A stretch of DNA of 27,183 bases from a virus (IMGVR_UViG_3300046691_000298:1-27183), one strand, 5' to 3'. Shown: positions 1-7,916, counted from the first letter of the stretch. Numbers and translations: made by a program. Notes: generated from the letters alone by a model not told the origin.

Positions 1-29
1 GTTAATGGTTATCTGATCCATTATGTTCA

Positions 30-61
30 AAATACCCCCGCGGATTAACGCGGGGGTATTT
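30..61 (-). terminator. Rho-independent terminator after the SSB-like gene
   Basis: A perfect 13-bp inverted repeat (30-42 with 49-61) rich in C and G encloses a six-base loop. Read on the minus strand it ends in a short T run (TATTTT), as expected for an intrinsic terminator. It lies just after the stop of the last gene of the leftmost minus-strand unit, so it probably ends that transcript. The plus-strand tail is poorer in T. Confidence 0.8.
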
Positions 62-98
62 CTACACTAATCAGAGTCGGCGTCCAGTTCGATCGAAC

Positions 99-854
99 TC
101 AGCGAGCTCCGAACAGAGACGACGTCTTGCCGCCGGCAGTCGCTGCCTGGGGAGGCATACCGGGGCGTCCGGCCTTGCCGCCATTCTTGGCCAGATCCTT
201 GTTGGTGCGATCGCGGGTGACGCCCTTGTTCTTCTCGACCCAGGCGCCGTAGAACGTCGCCGTCGTGATCTTGTTGAGGGCCTCGTTGACCGTCAGGTTC
301 GAGGGGTAGTGGAAGATCTTGTCCGTGAAATTCTCGTCACGGGTTTCGGCGGTGTCCTGGTAGTTGCCGGCGCTGTCCTTCTCCTGCTTGTTCACCGTCT
401 GCTTGATGATGCCGAAGGTCACCTCGGTGTCGAGCAGATCGACGAGCATCTGGACCGCTTTGGGCAGTTCCTTCTTGGCGTCCGGGTCATAGATATTCAT
501 GACCTTCTCTTCCGTCGGCTGCTCGGCGAGCGGCTTGTTCGTCGTGACCAGGCACAGGTCGTTGATGATGGTGAAGCCGGGCAGGGGAGATTTCTTGCCG
601 TCGCCACCCTTGTTGACGAAGAAGTTCTCGCCATTCTTGTTGGTGATCCAGAGGGTCTCGCGATACTCCTCCTTGCCATCCTTGCCGTGAGCCAGGATGA
701 CCGTGATGCTCTGGGCCTTGGAGTTGGCGGCAACGCCGGCATAGGCCGCCTTGATCTTGCCGGTATAGGCACCCGATTCCAGCCGGGAGAAACCGCCGAG
801 ACGATCCTGGGCTTCCTCGAGGCCTTCGGTGGTGAGGTTGTTGAAGAGACTCAT
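99..854 (-). CDS. Putative phage ssDNA-binding protein
   Basis: A 251-residue soluble protein that probably coats single-stranded DNA during replication and recombination. It has no membrane segment. The N-terminal half has the alternating beta pattern of an OB-like fold, including an 'ESGAYTGKIK' strand, followed by 'YRETLWITNK' and an acidic middle. The C-terminal tail (about 215-251) is Gly/Ala/Lys-rich and looks disordered, but it lacks the acidic tip of bacterial SSB and T7 gp2.5. The general layout resembles phage proteins annotated as ssDNA-binding; this is a recollection of family style, not a search result. It is the last gene of a unit with a Sak4-like ATPase directly upstream, and Sak4 recombinases are known to work with a cognate phage SSB, which supports the call. 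Confidence 0.6.
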   Translation of the reverse strand: MSLFNNLTTEGLEEAQDRLGGFSRLESGAYTGKIKAAYAGVAANSKAQSITVILAHGKDGKEEYRETLWITNKNGENFFVNKGGDGKKSPLPGFTIINDLCLVTTNKPLAEQPTEEKVMNIYDPDAKKELPKAVQMLVDLLDTEVTFGIIKQTVNKQEKDSAGNYQDTAETRDENFTDKIFHYPSNLTVNEALNKITTATFYGAWVEKNKGVTRDRTNKDLAKNGGKAGRPGMPPQAATAGGKTSSLFGAR

Positions 855-904
855 AGTTCGATGTCCTATTTTCGAGAGAGGTTGGTGTATAATCTGCGGA
901 GAAA

Positions 905-1636
905 TTAATCCCCGTAGAATTCCTTCAGATGACCCAGCAAAAGCTGGCAGTCATTGTCGATGTAGGTGTGTTCCTTGTTGAACATCCCCATCGGCGACCG
1001 GATCCGCTCCCCTACGGTTTGCTTCGTGAGGCGGGTCTGGAAGACGTGTTTATAGCCGAGATCCTTATCCTCCTCCGTGATGGTGAGCAGATTGGAGCCG
1101 TATTTCTCCAGCTCGTTCAGAGGCACTTTCTTGGTGGAGACCACCGTCGAGAAATATGCCTCGATGCCATTGTTCCTGAGCGAGCCCTTGACCGGCACCG
1201 CGGTCTTCATCGTGTGGGTCTGCTCGTCGAGCTCGGTCCTGGTGTGACCGAAGATCAGCACGGGCTTGCCGAACTCGACCACCTTCTTCTGCATCAGGTG
1301 CTTCCAGAACTGAGCATAGTGACCCCAGGCTTTCTGGGTGTCGTTCGACGTCAGGACATGCACACTTTCCATCATCTCCATCAGGAAGGTGGCAGTATCG
1401 AGCGCGATGCCATGGAACTTGTCGGGGTTGGCCATGGCATGATCGAAGCCCTCCCAGACCTGGTAGGGGTCAACAATGTTGAATGTCTGGAACTGGTTCT
1501 TGAAAGGCAGGCGCTTGCCCGCCTCGCAATTCAGGTACATCCATTTATCCTGGTTCTGGATATTCCGCAGGCTGGCGGATTTTCCCGATCCGGACTCCCC
1601 CGAGATCAAGACGAGCTGGTTATTGATTTCATCCAT
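905..1636 (-). CDS. Sak4-like RecA-family ATPase (recombinase)
   Basis: A 243-residue P-loop protein of the phage Sak4/AAA_24 type, a shortened RecA/Rad51-like core that promotes single-strand annealing or strand exchange. The Walker A motif GESGSGKS is at residues 13-20. A Walker B-like strand ends at Asp80 ('HGIALDTATF'), and a sensor-like strand 'KPVLIFGHTRTE' lies near 123-135. The length is typical for the group. The ATG at 1636 puts the P-loop close to the N terminus, as usual. The gene lies between the helicase-primase and the SSB candidate, which fits a recombination-dependent replication module. The P-loop ATPase call is firm; the Sak4 label rests on size, motif layout and neighbours. 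Confidence 0.8.
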   Translation of the reverse strand: MDEINNQLVLISGESGSGKSASLRNIQNQDKWMYLNCEAGKRLPFKNQFQTFNIVDPYQVWEGFDHAMANPDKFHGIALDTATFLMEMMESVHVLTSNDTQKAWGHYAQFWKHLMQKKVVEFGKPVLIFGHTRTELDEQTHTMKTAVPVKGSLRNNGIEAYFSTVVSTKKVPLNELEKYGSNLLTITEEDKDLGYKHVFQTRLTKQTVGERIRSPMGMFNKEHTYIDNDCQLLLGHLKEFYGD

Positions 1637-1687
1637 GTTGGATCTCTGGTTGGAGGTTCAAAAGCCGGAGAAAGAAACCCTGATCGC

Positions 1688-3886
1688 TCAGGGCTTCTGG
1701 TAGCGCTTGGCCGCGGTGACCAGCACCGATCGGTTGAGCTCATCTTCTCCGAGCGGGTCGGAAAGCTTCTGGTCGAAGGCGAGCACATGCTGCCGGACGG
1801 TGGGGAAGTCGAAGCCGCTGTCGACCAGCATCAAGGCAAACTTGAGCATCTGGTTGTTGCGGTTCGAGTTGGTCACCATGCGCTGTGCGAACCAGCGCTC
1901 GAGACTGTCGAGGGATTGAAGATCCTTCGTCTGGTTCTTGAAACCCTCGTTGCGGCTGGTCTTCGGGATGAAGTCCAAAGCATCGAGCAGACCGCCTTCG
2001 AGATTGTAATGGTACTGCCCTCCATCGAAGGTTTCCCACTTCTTCTCTCGTTTTTCCGAGCTCTCATCCGTCTGGAATGGGAGCCAGGTGAAGACTGACC
2101 GCATGAATTCCTTGTACTCTTCGTTGTCCAGCTCGAGGTAATAGTTGATCGGAAGGATCAGCCGGAAACGATCACCATTGCCATCCTTCTGATGGCGCTT
2201 GGTGGTGTAGGTCAGGAACTTGTACTCCTTCATGAGGTCATGGACGGTCGCCAGGGGTATACCCTCGTCGACGTCGATCACCACCATATTGAAGCCTGGT
2301 ATGGCATTCTCTTCGGAGCGGTGATCACCCTTGAAGTGGTGGTTCGCCCAGTGCATGCCCGGAGCCTGGGTCAGCATGTGCAGCTTGTCGAATGGGACCT
2401 CTTCCTTGAGATAGGAATAGGCCCAGTGCTCGGAATAGGAGACCCGGCACTTTTCGAGATTGGTCTCGGCCAGGGTTTCCCCCTTGAAGAACTCGATCCC
2501 GTCGACGAACGACTTCTTGATGATGATGTTCTTCTTGTAGCCCCAGCTCGTGGCCAGGGTGATCATGTCGTTCCTCGGGCCATAGCTCTTCGGATAGAAG
2601 GGCAGGGCGTCCAGAAGATCGGCGTGGTTCACCTCCATGCCGCAGTTGGCGATGTATTTGGCCAACTTCACATAGCTCTTGTCCCGGTTGAGGATCTTGA
2701 AGAAGGCCTCTCCCGATTCCTCAACGAGCTTGATCGCTGATAGCAGGTGCTCTTCCTCGATCGTGGTGGATGCATCCACGAAAGCAAAGGCGCCAGCGAG
2801 TTTGAGAGCTTTGAAATACCGATGCGATAGCTCGGCTTTCTTGACCTCTTCGTGTTCGGCCAGTTCCTCGGCTCGGTGCTCACAGTCAATCTTGTACGAC
2901 AGGAGCTGGATGGCGACATCGTCTTCAACGACCATCTTCCAGTTGAACATGGCCGGATCGGCGAGTTGGGTGAAATGCCCAGCCCAATGGTTGATGACGT
3001 TGGTGTTGGCCGGCTGCGTCAGGCGCTTGAAGATTTCCTCGGGCGTGTCGAGGGCTCTCTTGTGCTGACCGTAGCCGAAGATGCACCGGCGGGCATAGCC
3101 TGTGTCGAGGAACGAATAGAACTGGTCCTCGGTCTGGCCGCCGTCGAGGAGCTTGGAAGGGGTCCCGAACAACAGCATGTTGGTCGGTGTCTTTCCGTCG
3201 ATCTCCTCGTTGCGGGTGTTGTCCGCTGTGTTCTTGATCAGCTTGGTCTTGACCATGCCCTGGTCGTAGAGTTCCAGGAACACGTTCAGAATGTCGACGG
3301 AGCCAATGAGGTTGGATCCGATTTCGTCGATCTGGAGATTGATCGAGCCGCAGTTGGACATGAGCAGCTTCTCACGGAGCTGCTTGACCGCCGGCGGTGT
3401 GCCGCTGTCGAAGGTGAAGGGATAGGAGCCAGCCTGCCGCCACTCCTTCTGAACCTTCTCGAATTCCTCGTTCTGGTCCGTCGAGTTGCGAGCAGCTCGA
3501 CTATTGGCGATCACCCAGAGATTGGTCTCGGACAGCACTCCGAAGGTGTCATCCATGAACCGCTTCTTGAAGCCGGCCAGGAACTCGTTCTCGATTACTC
3601 CGACGGAATGTCCCTTGCCAAAGCCTGAAGTGGCCAAGGCCAGAACGTAAATGTTCACCGGGATCTCACCGCGGTCTTTGGTGACGATCGTCGCCCGCAT
3701 GGAGGATGCGAGCTTGCCGAGATAGTAGGCGACTTCGGCTCGGAAGAAGCCTCGATCCATCTGCTGGGTCTTATTGCAGAGAACATCGACGATACTCTCC
3801 AGCACAGGGTTATGGTTGACCTTAGATAGATCCAACAAAATATTGATCCTTCTGGCGGCAGATGGAGAAAGCGGGGCAGTATTCAC
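1688..3886 (-). CDS. Bifunctional helicase-primase (P-loop helicase domain plus AEP-type primase)
   Basis: A 732-residue protein that probably unwinds and primes phage DNA at the fork. The N-terminal half looks like a DUF3987/RecA-type helicase core. Its Walker A-like motif is ATSGFGKGHS (85-94), with a Walker B-like 'INLQIDEIG' (182-190), a sensor 'TNMLLFGTPS' and a possible arginine finger 'ARRCIF' (265-270). The C-terminal half carries archaeo-eukaryotic-primase-like motifs: 'VVIDVDEG' (535-542), 'TTKRHQ' (561-566) and 'RFRLILPI' (573-580). A PriCT-like helical end follows ('NRNNQMLKFALMLVDSG', about 675-691). The start is a GTG at 3886, inside the end of the upstream nuclease gene (65-base overlap). 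It is preferred because the 'SKVNHNP' region before the first internal Met looks conserved. The residue after the P-loop Lys is Gly instead of Ser/Thr. Confidence 0.75.
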   Translation of the reverse strand: MNTAPLSPSAARRINILLDLSKVNHNPVLESIVDVLCNKTQQMDRGFFRAEVAYYLGKLASSMRATIVTKDRGEIPVNIYVLALATSGFGKGHSVGVIENEFLAGFKKRFMDDTFGVLSETNLWVIANSRAARNSTDQNEEFEKVQKEWRQAGSYPFTFDSGTPPAVKQLREKLLMSNCGSINLQIDEIGSNLIGSVDILNVFLELYDQGMVKTKLIKNTADNTRNEEIDGKTPTNMLLFGTPSKLLDGGQTEDQFYSFLDTGYARRCIFGYGQHKRALDTPEEIFKRLTQPANTNVINHWAGHFTQLADPAMFNWKMVVEDDVAIQLLSYKIDCEHRAEELAEHEEVKKAELSHRYFKALKLAGAFAFVDASTTIEEEHLLSAIKLVEESGEAFFKILNRDKSYVKLAKYIANCGMEVNHADLLDALPFYPKSYGPRNDMITLATSWGYKKNIIIKKSFVDGIEFFKGETLAETNLEKCRVSYSEHWAYSYLKEEVPFDKLHMLTQAPGMHWANHHFKGDHRSEENAIPGFNMVVIDVDEGIPLATVHDLMKEYKFLTYTTKRHQKDGNGDRFRLILPINYYLELDNEEYKEFMRSVFTWLPFQTDESSEKREKKWETFDGGQYHYNLEGGLLDALDFIPKTSRNEGFKNQTKDLQSLDSLERWFAQRMVTNSNRNNQMLKFALMLVDSGFDFPTVRQHVLAFDQKLSDPLGEDELNRSVLVTAAKRYQKP

Positions 3887-4811
3887 AAGCCTTCACGTCG
3901 CCGGGAGTGGTCTTGATAACGCCCTTGCCTGCCTTCTCGCTCATGAAAGTCTGAGCTTCTACCATGTTGTCGAATGTGCGGGTGGACCGACCTGTCGTCT
4001 TGTTGGGATCGGAGTAGTATTTGAACGCTGGATCAGAACGCCAGAGATCCTTGTCGTTACATTCCGGGATCTCGGACTCAGGTGCGTCCTTGTAACGCTC
4101 GATCAGCTTGAGCTTGTCGACAATGAAACGTTCGGTCTCGGTGATCGAGAGCAGCTCGACTGGATGTTCCATGACCTTCGCCTGGGGATACCCCGGCGTG
4201 GTCTTGGTTTCGCGGCGCTGGAAATCGGTGAAGAGAAACTGGATGAAGATGTGATCCGAGGTGATCAGGCTCTGGTTCAGCCAGCGGTAGATCGAGCCCT
4301 GCTTGGAATAGTCTTCATCCTTCTGGCGCTTGATATAGGTCCAGACCGAGGTGCTCTTGAAGTCGAAGAGCCGACCGTCCAGCACCAGATCGAACTTGCC
4401 GCCGATCTTATAGGTGGTGCCGTTGATCTCGATGGATCGAAAGCTGCGCTGCTCGAACCAGATCGGGATGATGTCGTTCCTGGCTCGGAGATCCTCATCA
4501 CTGGGATTGACCATCAGGCGCTCAGTGACCGAGCTCGGATATCCCAGCTTCGCCATCTGCTCGGGCCCGGCAATTTTCCAGGCCTTTTCGATCGAATCAT
4601 GAACGGCATGGCCGACCCGTGATGCGATCTTCGTCGAGAGATCAACCGCGAGATCCTGGGTCTCGACCCGCTTGGACAGGATGAGCTGCTTCAGCGGCTT
4701 CAGCAGAGAGGTGGCCGAAATGTAATTCGGCTCGTTGACGTAGTCGTACTCGTCGGTCAGCAGCCAGACTGCCATCGGCAATGAGATATCGAATTGATTG
4801 GTGATTTTCAC
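3822..4811 (-). CDS. PD-(D/E)XK exonuclease, RecB/Cas4-like, with a possible Fe-S cluster
   Basis: A 329-residue nuclease of the PD-(D/E)XK superfamily, probably a phage exonuclease that makes 3' single-stranded tails for recombination. The catalytic signature is clear: 'GGKFD' (137-141) followed by D150-x-K152 in 'RLFDFKS'. A preceding helix contains 'GHAVHDSIE' (His68, His71). The end of the protein has four cysteines: Cys251, then Cys309-x2-Cys312-x5-Cys318. The C-x2-C-x5-C spacing is like the 'iron staple' of AddB and Cas4, although the first Cys follows the catalytic residues instead of preceding them. The gene leads the unit that continues into helicase-primase, Sak4-like ATPase and SSB. 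Family assignment is strong; the cluster is inferred. Confidence 0.8.
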   Translation of the reverse strand: MKITNQFDISLPMAVWLLTDEYDYVNEPNYISATSLLKPLKQLILSKRVETQDLAVDLSTKIASRVGHAVHDSIEKAWKIAGPEQMAKLGYPSSVTERLMVNPSDEDLRARNDIIPIWFEQRSFRSIEINGTTYKIGGKFDLVLDGRLFDFKSTSVWTYIKRQKDEDYSKQGSIYRWLNQSLITSDHIFIQFLFTDFQRRETKTTPGYPQAKVMEHPVELLSITETERFIVDKLKLIERYKDAPESEIPECNDKDLWRSDPAFKYYSDPNKTTGRSTRTFDNMVEAQTFMSEKAGKGVIKTTPGDVKACEYCPAFSICRQKDQYFVGSI

Positions 4812-4858
4812 GGGAGCCCCGGCATATCCACTGGATTATGATGAAAATGGGCGCAGAG

Positions 4859-4891
4859 AAATAAGGGGGTTATCGTTACCCCCTTATTTTT
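4859..4891. terminator. Bidirectional-looking intrinsic terminator
   Basis: A perfect 12-bp stem (4859-4870 with 4878-4889) with a seven-base loop lies between the small gene at 4937-5260 and the nuclease gene. Both strands have T-rich ends: TTATTTTT on plus and TTATTTCTCT on minus. Because all flanking genes are on the minus strand, it most likely ends the transcript of the 4937-5260 gene. Confidence 0.75.
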
Positions 4892-4936
4892 GCTTTGTGA
4901 AGATAATTCGAAACGGGTTATGAAGGATATTCGCGC

Positions 4937-5260
4937 TCAGTGCGGTGCGCTGGCTTCCTTCACCAGGGCATCGTAGCCCTTCTGGAATTCCTCATCGGAC
5001 ATCAGGCCGAGGGCACTGACCGAGAGGATGAAGACGTCGGTGACCTTCACGTCTGCCGGGATCGCATTCTCGGGGAAAGTCTCCCGCATGAGGCGAACTT
5101 GCAGGATTTGCTGGGCTTTCCCCAGCTCAGCCCGAGAGAAGTAGGGCTCCTTGGTCTGAACCAGGGTGTTCAGATTGCGCGACGATGCGCCCTCGCTGAG
5201 GGTGAAATGCACCTGGCCGGCGACGAGCCAGTAATGGGATTTGGAGACGCTGGGTTTCAC
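4937..5260 (-). CDS. Hypothetical protein, 107 aa
   Basis: A small soluble protein of unknown function with no recognised motif. The N-terminal third looks like beta strands ('HYWLVAGQVHFTLS'), and the rest is mostly helical with an acidic end. It starts at a GTG (5260) with a good purine-rich ribosome binding site, GAAGGAAA, about five bases upstream. A strong terminator follows, and a long repeat-rich gap lies upstream, so it is probably transcribed alone from a promoter in that gap. A monocistronic gene behind a palindrome-rich leader could be a regulated early gene, but nothing in the protein shows this. Confidence 0.7.
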   Translation of the reverse strand: MKPSVSKSHYWLVAGQVHFTLSEGASSRNLNTLVQTKEPYFSRAELGKAQQILQVRLMRETFPENAIPADVKVTDVFILSVSALGLMSDEEFQKGYDALVKEASAPH

Positions 5261-5572
5261 GGGTCTTTCCTTCGGGGGAATGCGGGCACAAGAAGGCCGA
5301 GCCCAGAAAACGATCTGGGTTTTGGCATTATCGATCCGATATTCGACTTAATCGAACTTAGACAGGAGATTTGGGTTTTGCCAAGGGCAAAAAGAGTTGC
5401 GATCGTTTTCTCAAGGGTATTGAAGATACCCGAGATTGGATTTGCCAGGCTTTTGTGCAGCGCAAATCAAACGATAATGTCAGCCGTTTTCTCAGAAAAC
5501 AATTTCGTTAATCATAGATAATGAAAACGATAATTGGTTAATGATATCAGCGGCTTAGTTCCATAAGATACC
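5261..5572. promoter_or_regulatory. Repeat-rich intergenic region (candidate control region or origin)
   Basis: This 312-base gap holds no convincing gene. The 8-mer AAAACGAT occurs at 5307-5314 and 5524-5531, its complement at 5402-5409, and the 7-base core AAACGAT at 5469-5475. A near-perfect palindrome GTTTTCT-C-AGAAAAC sits at 5486-5500. Small hairpins lie at 5302-5319, 5376-5392 and 5415-5431. It is more A+T-rich than its surroundings. Expected contents are the promoter and operators of the 4937-5260 gene; an iteron-like replication origin is also possible. No clear -35/-10 pair was found. Confidence 0.45.
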
Positions 5573-5854
5573 TTATGCGAATCGGAACTCGGGCCTGAGC
5601 TTGAGCTCCCAGACCTGGTCCGGCCAGATCCAAATGACGGGGAATGTCCCCTCATCTCTGGCTCGCATAAAGTCGGAACCTTGTCGGCAGCGTCGACCCT
5701 GACTGTCGAAACACATGGCGGTGAAATGAACTCCGCGCCAGCCACGGATCGTGCCGTGCTCGGTGTTGTTGTATTCCGGATGCCGGGTCAGCCAGGACGA
5801 TGCCTTGTTGACCCACTCCTCGAAGCTGTCGAATTGCTGGTTGTGCTCAGCCAT
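5573..5854 (-). CDS. Hypothetical protein, 93 aa
   Basis: A small soluble protein rich in Trp, Phe and charged residues, with no recognised domain. It contains 'GTIRGWRGVHFTAMCFDSQG' in the middle and a Trp-rich stretch near the C terminus. The ATG at 5854 follows the upstream stop by three bases and has a purine-rich site (GAGGGGGAG) before it, so it is translated as the last member of a tight minus-strand cassette reaching back to 8645. The function is unknown; the context suggests a phage accessory or early protein. Confidence 0.75.
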   Translation of the reverse strand: MAEHNQQFDSFEEWVNKASSWLTRHPEYNNTEHGTIRGWRGVHFTAMCFDSQGRRCRQGSDFMRARDEGTFPVIWIWPDQVWELKLRPEFRFA

Positions 5855-5857
5855 GGC

Positions 5858-6871
5858 TCATTTCTCCCCCTCTCGAATGCGCTGCGCCGCGGTGCTGTCA
5901 GGGAACTCCTTGAGCACAATCATATTGATGCCGTGCTGGATCGCAGCGATCTGCCAGTAGGTTCGATCGGGCCAGCGCTCGGCCGACGAGAAATCGTCGA
6001 ATCCGAGACGTCCATAGAACAGGTTGGCTGCACCATCGGCGGACTGGAGATGCTCATTTTCGATCGTATCGAGGATTTCGCGTCGGCCCCTTGGCGTCAG
6101 AATACTCTCGATCTCGCCGAAGTCCGCTTCGTACCAGAGCCTGGCCCAGCGCTTCCAATGATCCGGGATGACGTAGTGCTCCTCGACCTTATGGTCGTAG
6201 CGGTTAGCCGAGAGCAGCGGATACTTGTCATAGGGGCGCTTGGTGATCGGCTCCAGAGTGGGCTTCTCGGGGATGTCGTCCTCATGCTGGAAGTGCATTG
6301 GCCGACCCGCAGTAGACCAGCCTGCCGCCTTGCACTCGCGGCGCCACTCTTGCAGCTCGTGCCGGAAGCCCTTCACGCGCTTGATGATCTTCTGGAACGG
6401 GCCTTGAGTGGCTCGATTGTCGTGGGCGCGCGGATGGCGCCAGTTCGTCGAGACGTGCCCGTTCAGATATTCGACCGCCTCCTCATTGGCCCATTGCCGC
6501 AGTTCCCTGAGTTGTGCTTTCTGGTCATATTCTTGCCGGACATTGGTCTTGGACATGAGGTAACCATGGTCGGGGGATAGCGCCCAGACGATGTCCTTGA
6601 AGGTTGGCAGCGCATGGTAATGAACCAGTGTCAGCTCCCCGAGATCGCCGGTCAGGACGATGTGTCCCGGGCGCCAGGTCAGACCAAAGGAATAAGCGCT
6701 GGTGCGCTCCATCTGGAGCTTCTCGATCGTTCGACCAGGGCTGACGATGTCCATCGAGCGCTTGAGACGAACATTGGTGAAGCGAAATGAGCGCACGTCA
6801 TGAACTTCTTCCATGACGTGATTGTCAAAGCTGCCATCAATGATGTCAGCCATCTGCTTTCTGAGACCCAT
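5858..6871 (-). CDS. Hypothetical protein, 337 aa
   Basis: The largest member of the small-gene cassette; no known family was recognised with confidence. The N-terminal part (about 45-115) reads as a compact beta-rich domain, with 'SYSFGLTWRPGH'-like strands followed by 'IVLTGDLGELTLVHYHALP' and 'GYLMSKTN'. The middle (115-190) is helical and strongly charged with many Arg, Glu and Trp residues, and the C-terminal third is mixed. There is no signal peptide or membrane segment, so it should be cytoplasmic. The start is an ATG two bases after the stop of the DUF3768 gene, so translation is probably coupled. Catalytic residues cannot be identified by eye. Confidence 0.75.
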   Translation of the reverse strand: MGLRKQMADIIDGSFDNHVMEEVHDVRSFRFTNVRLKRSMDIVSPGRTIEKLQMERTSAYSFGLTWRPGHIVLTGDLGELTLVHYHALPTFKDIVWALSPDHGYLMSKTNVRQEYDQKAQLRELRQWANEEAVEYLNGHVSTNWRHPRAHDNRATQGPFQKIIKRVKGFRHELQEWRRECKAAGWSTAGRPMHFQHEDDIPEKPTLEPITKRPYDKYPLLSANRYDHKVEEHYVIPDHWKRWARLWYEADFGEIESILTPRGRREILDTIENEHLQSADGAANLFYGRLGFDDFSSAERWPDRTYWQIAAIQHGINMIVLKEFPDSTAAQRIREGEK

Positions 6872-6873
6872 AG

Positions 6874-7215
6874 CTAATAATCCGATGTGTAAAACACCGA
6901 GCAGACCCGTATTGTTACTGCCGGGTCCTCGGGATGTTCGCTGCCGTGCAGCTCGTCGAGTGTGTAATAGTCGATTTTGAACATGAAGCGCTCGCCATCG
7001 ACTTCGAATGAAGCGCAGTCATGCTCTCCGTATGGATCGTTGTCTTCGCTGAAATCAGCAAACGATCGCAAGCCTTTGACAGCTTTTTCGAGGATCTCCT
7101 GACCTGCCTGAGCCAGGCTTCCGACGGCAATGACCCGCCCGTTATGGCCGGCGCCAGTGGTCCGGAGCTGGTCATTGAGCCCACGCACCTTCAGGGTTTT
7201 CTCGTTGTTTATCAT
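6874..7215 (-). CDS. DUF3768 family protein
   Basis: It matches the DUF3768 pattern seen in many alphaproteobacterial plasmid, prophage and chromosomal proteins: 'LNDQLRTTG' at the start, 'NDPYGEHD', 'FKIDYYTLDELHGSEHPEDP', then 'RVCSVFYTSDY' at the very C terminus. The biochemical role of the family is not established. The ATG at 7215 was chosen (113 aa) because it overlaps the upstream stop as TGATG, because the family usually begins close to the LND-LR motif, and because the longer form starting at 7272 (132 aa) adds only residues that overlap the upstream gene and has no ribosome binding site. This is one of the better pointers to an alphaproteobacterial host. Confidence 0.8.
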   Translation of the reverse strand: MINNEKTLKVRGLNDQLRTTGAGHNGRVIAVGSLAQAGQEILEKAVKGLRSFADFSEDNDPYGEHDCASFEVDGERFMFKIDYYTLDELHGSEHPEDPAVTIRVCSVFYTSDY

Positions 7216-7547
7216 CAGGATTTTGTTTCGGGTTGCGGTGTGCAGAGCAAAACGCTCATCAGCCGATAGCATCCGGTGGCATCGACCCCCTGCTTCAAGG
7301 CATCTTCCAGGGCCATATGAGGGTTATCCCGCTCGATGTGGCCAGCCATGGTCTGTACGATCGTGAAGCGCTGATCAGCGTTCGTGAAGCCCATCTCCTT
7401 CAGATGCGTGTTTCCAGCCTCACGGCGGAAATTAGGCACCTCATGACCGAGGGCCTCGAACTCGGATTGCCCGGTCCAGGGCCGCTTGATCGGGATATGT
7501 GTGAGATTGCTGACAGGCGCCGTCAGCTCGTTGGCGAATTTCCCCAT
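7215..7547 (-). CDS. Hypothetical protein, 110 aa
   Basis: A small soluble protein of unknown function. The N-terminal third is Pro-rich and extended ('APVSNLTHIPIKRPWTGQ'), and the C-terminal part looks helical. It has no membrane segment and no recognised motif. Its ATG follows the stop of the upstream gene by three bases (TGAACCATG) and its own TGA overlaps the next ATG, so it is locked into the cassette by translational coupling. The last codons overlap the longer, less likely form of the DUF3768 gene. Confidence 0.7.
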   Translation of the reverse strand: MGKFANELTAPVSNLTHIPIKRPWTGQSEFEALGHEVPNFRREAGNTHLKEMGFTNADQRFTIVQTMAGHIERDNPHMALEDALKQGVDATGCYRLMSVLLCTPQPETKS

Positions 7548-7550
7548 GGT

Positions 7551-7916
7551 TCACCCGATGGTGTTGAAAGGTTTCGGATTGCCATAACGGCGGGCGGTGG
7601 CCTTGAAGCCAGTACCATCTGCCGGCGTCTTATCATTCCAGATCGTGGTCAGTTGTTTTTGGGCTTCAATATCTGAGCCATAGAACTCCTCACGATGAAG
7701 GATTGTGCTGCCGTCGGCGTAATAGATGGTCAACTCGTGCGAGGCATGGATCGTGGCATCGACCGGACGAATATGGTCGGCCGCTTCACGCCAGCTCTTG
7801 AAGCAGCCATCCATGATCCGGCTACGAGGCCCATCGAATGTCTCGTTGGTCTCGATGATCCGAAACGGACTGACGACGCCGGCTTTCATTGATTTGAAAA
7901 TCTCGAATCTGCTCAT
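7551..7916 (-). CDS. Hypothetical protein, 121 aa
   Basis: A soluble protein without a recognised family. It has a central 'HELTIYYADGSTILHREEFYG' type beta hairpin and a basic C-terminal segment. There is no signal peptide. The start ATG is three bases after the upstream stop (TAGAACATG), with the weak purine stretch CAGG about ten bases away. It belongs to the same tightly spaced set as its neighbours; such sets of 90-130 residue unknown proteins in phages often include early proteins acting on the host, but no partner can be named here. Confidence 0.7.
   Translation of the reverse strand: MSRFEIFKSMKAGVVSPFRIIETNETFDGPRSRIMDGCFKSWREAADHIRPVDATIHASHELTIYYADGSTILHREEFYGSDIEAQKQLTTIWNDKTPADGTGFKATARRYGNPKPFNTIG

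Noticed and set aside
929-2098. Long plus-strand open frame (389 codons) opposite the Sak4-like and helicase-primase genes
   Set aside because: It lies antisense to two well-supported genes, the translation is Val/Leu/Gly/Asp/His-rich without motifs, and it is the usual mirror frame of a G+C-rich coding strand.
2852-3628. Plus-strand open frame of 258 codons
   Set aside because: Antisense to the P-loop half of the helicase-primase, whose motifs are recognisable; no ribosome binding site.
7216-7272. Longer start for the DUF3768 protein at 7272
   Set aside because: It overlaps the upstream gene by 58 bases, has no ribosome binding site, and adds residues outside the family motif; the TGATG-coupled ATG at 7215 is better.
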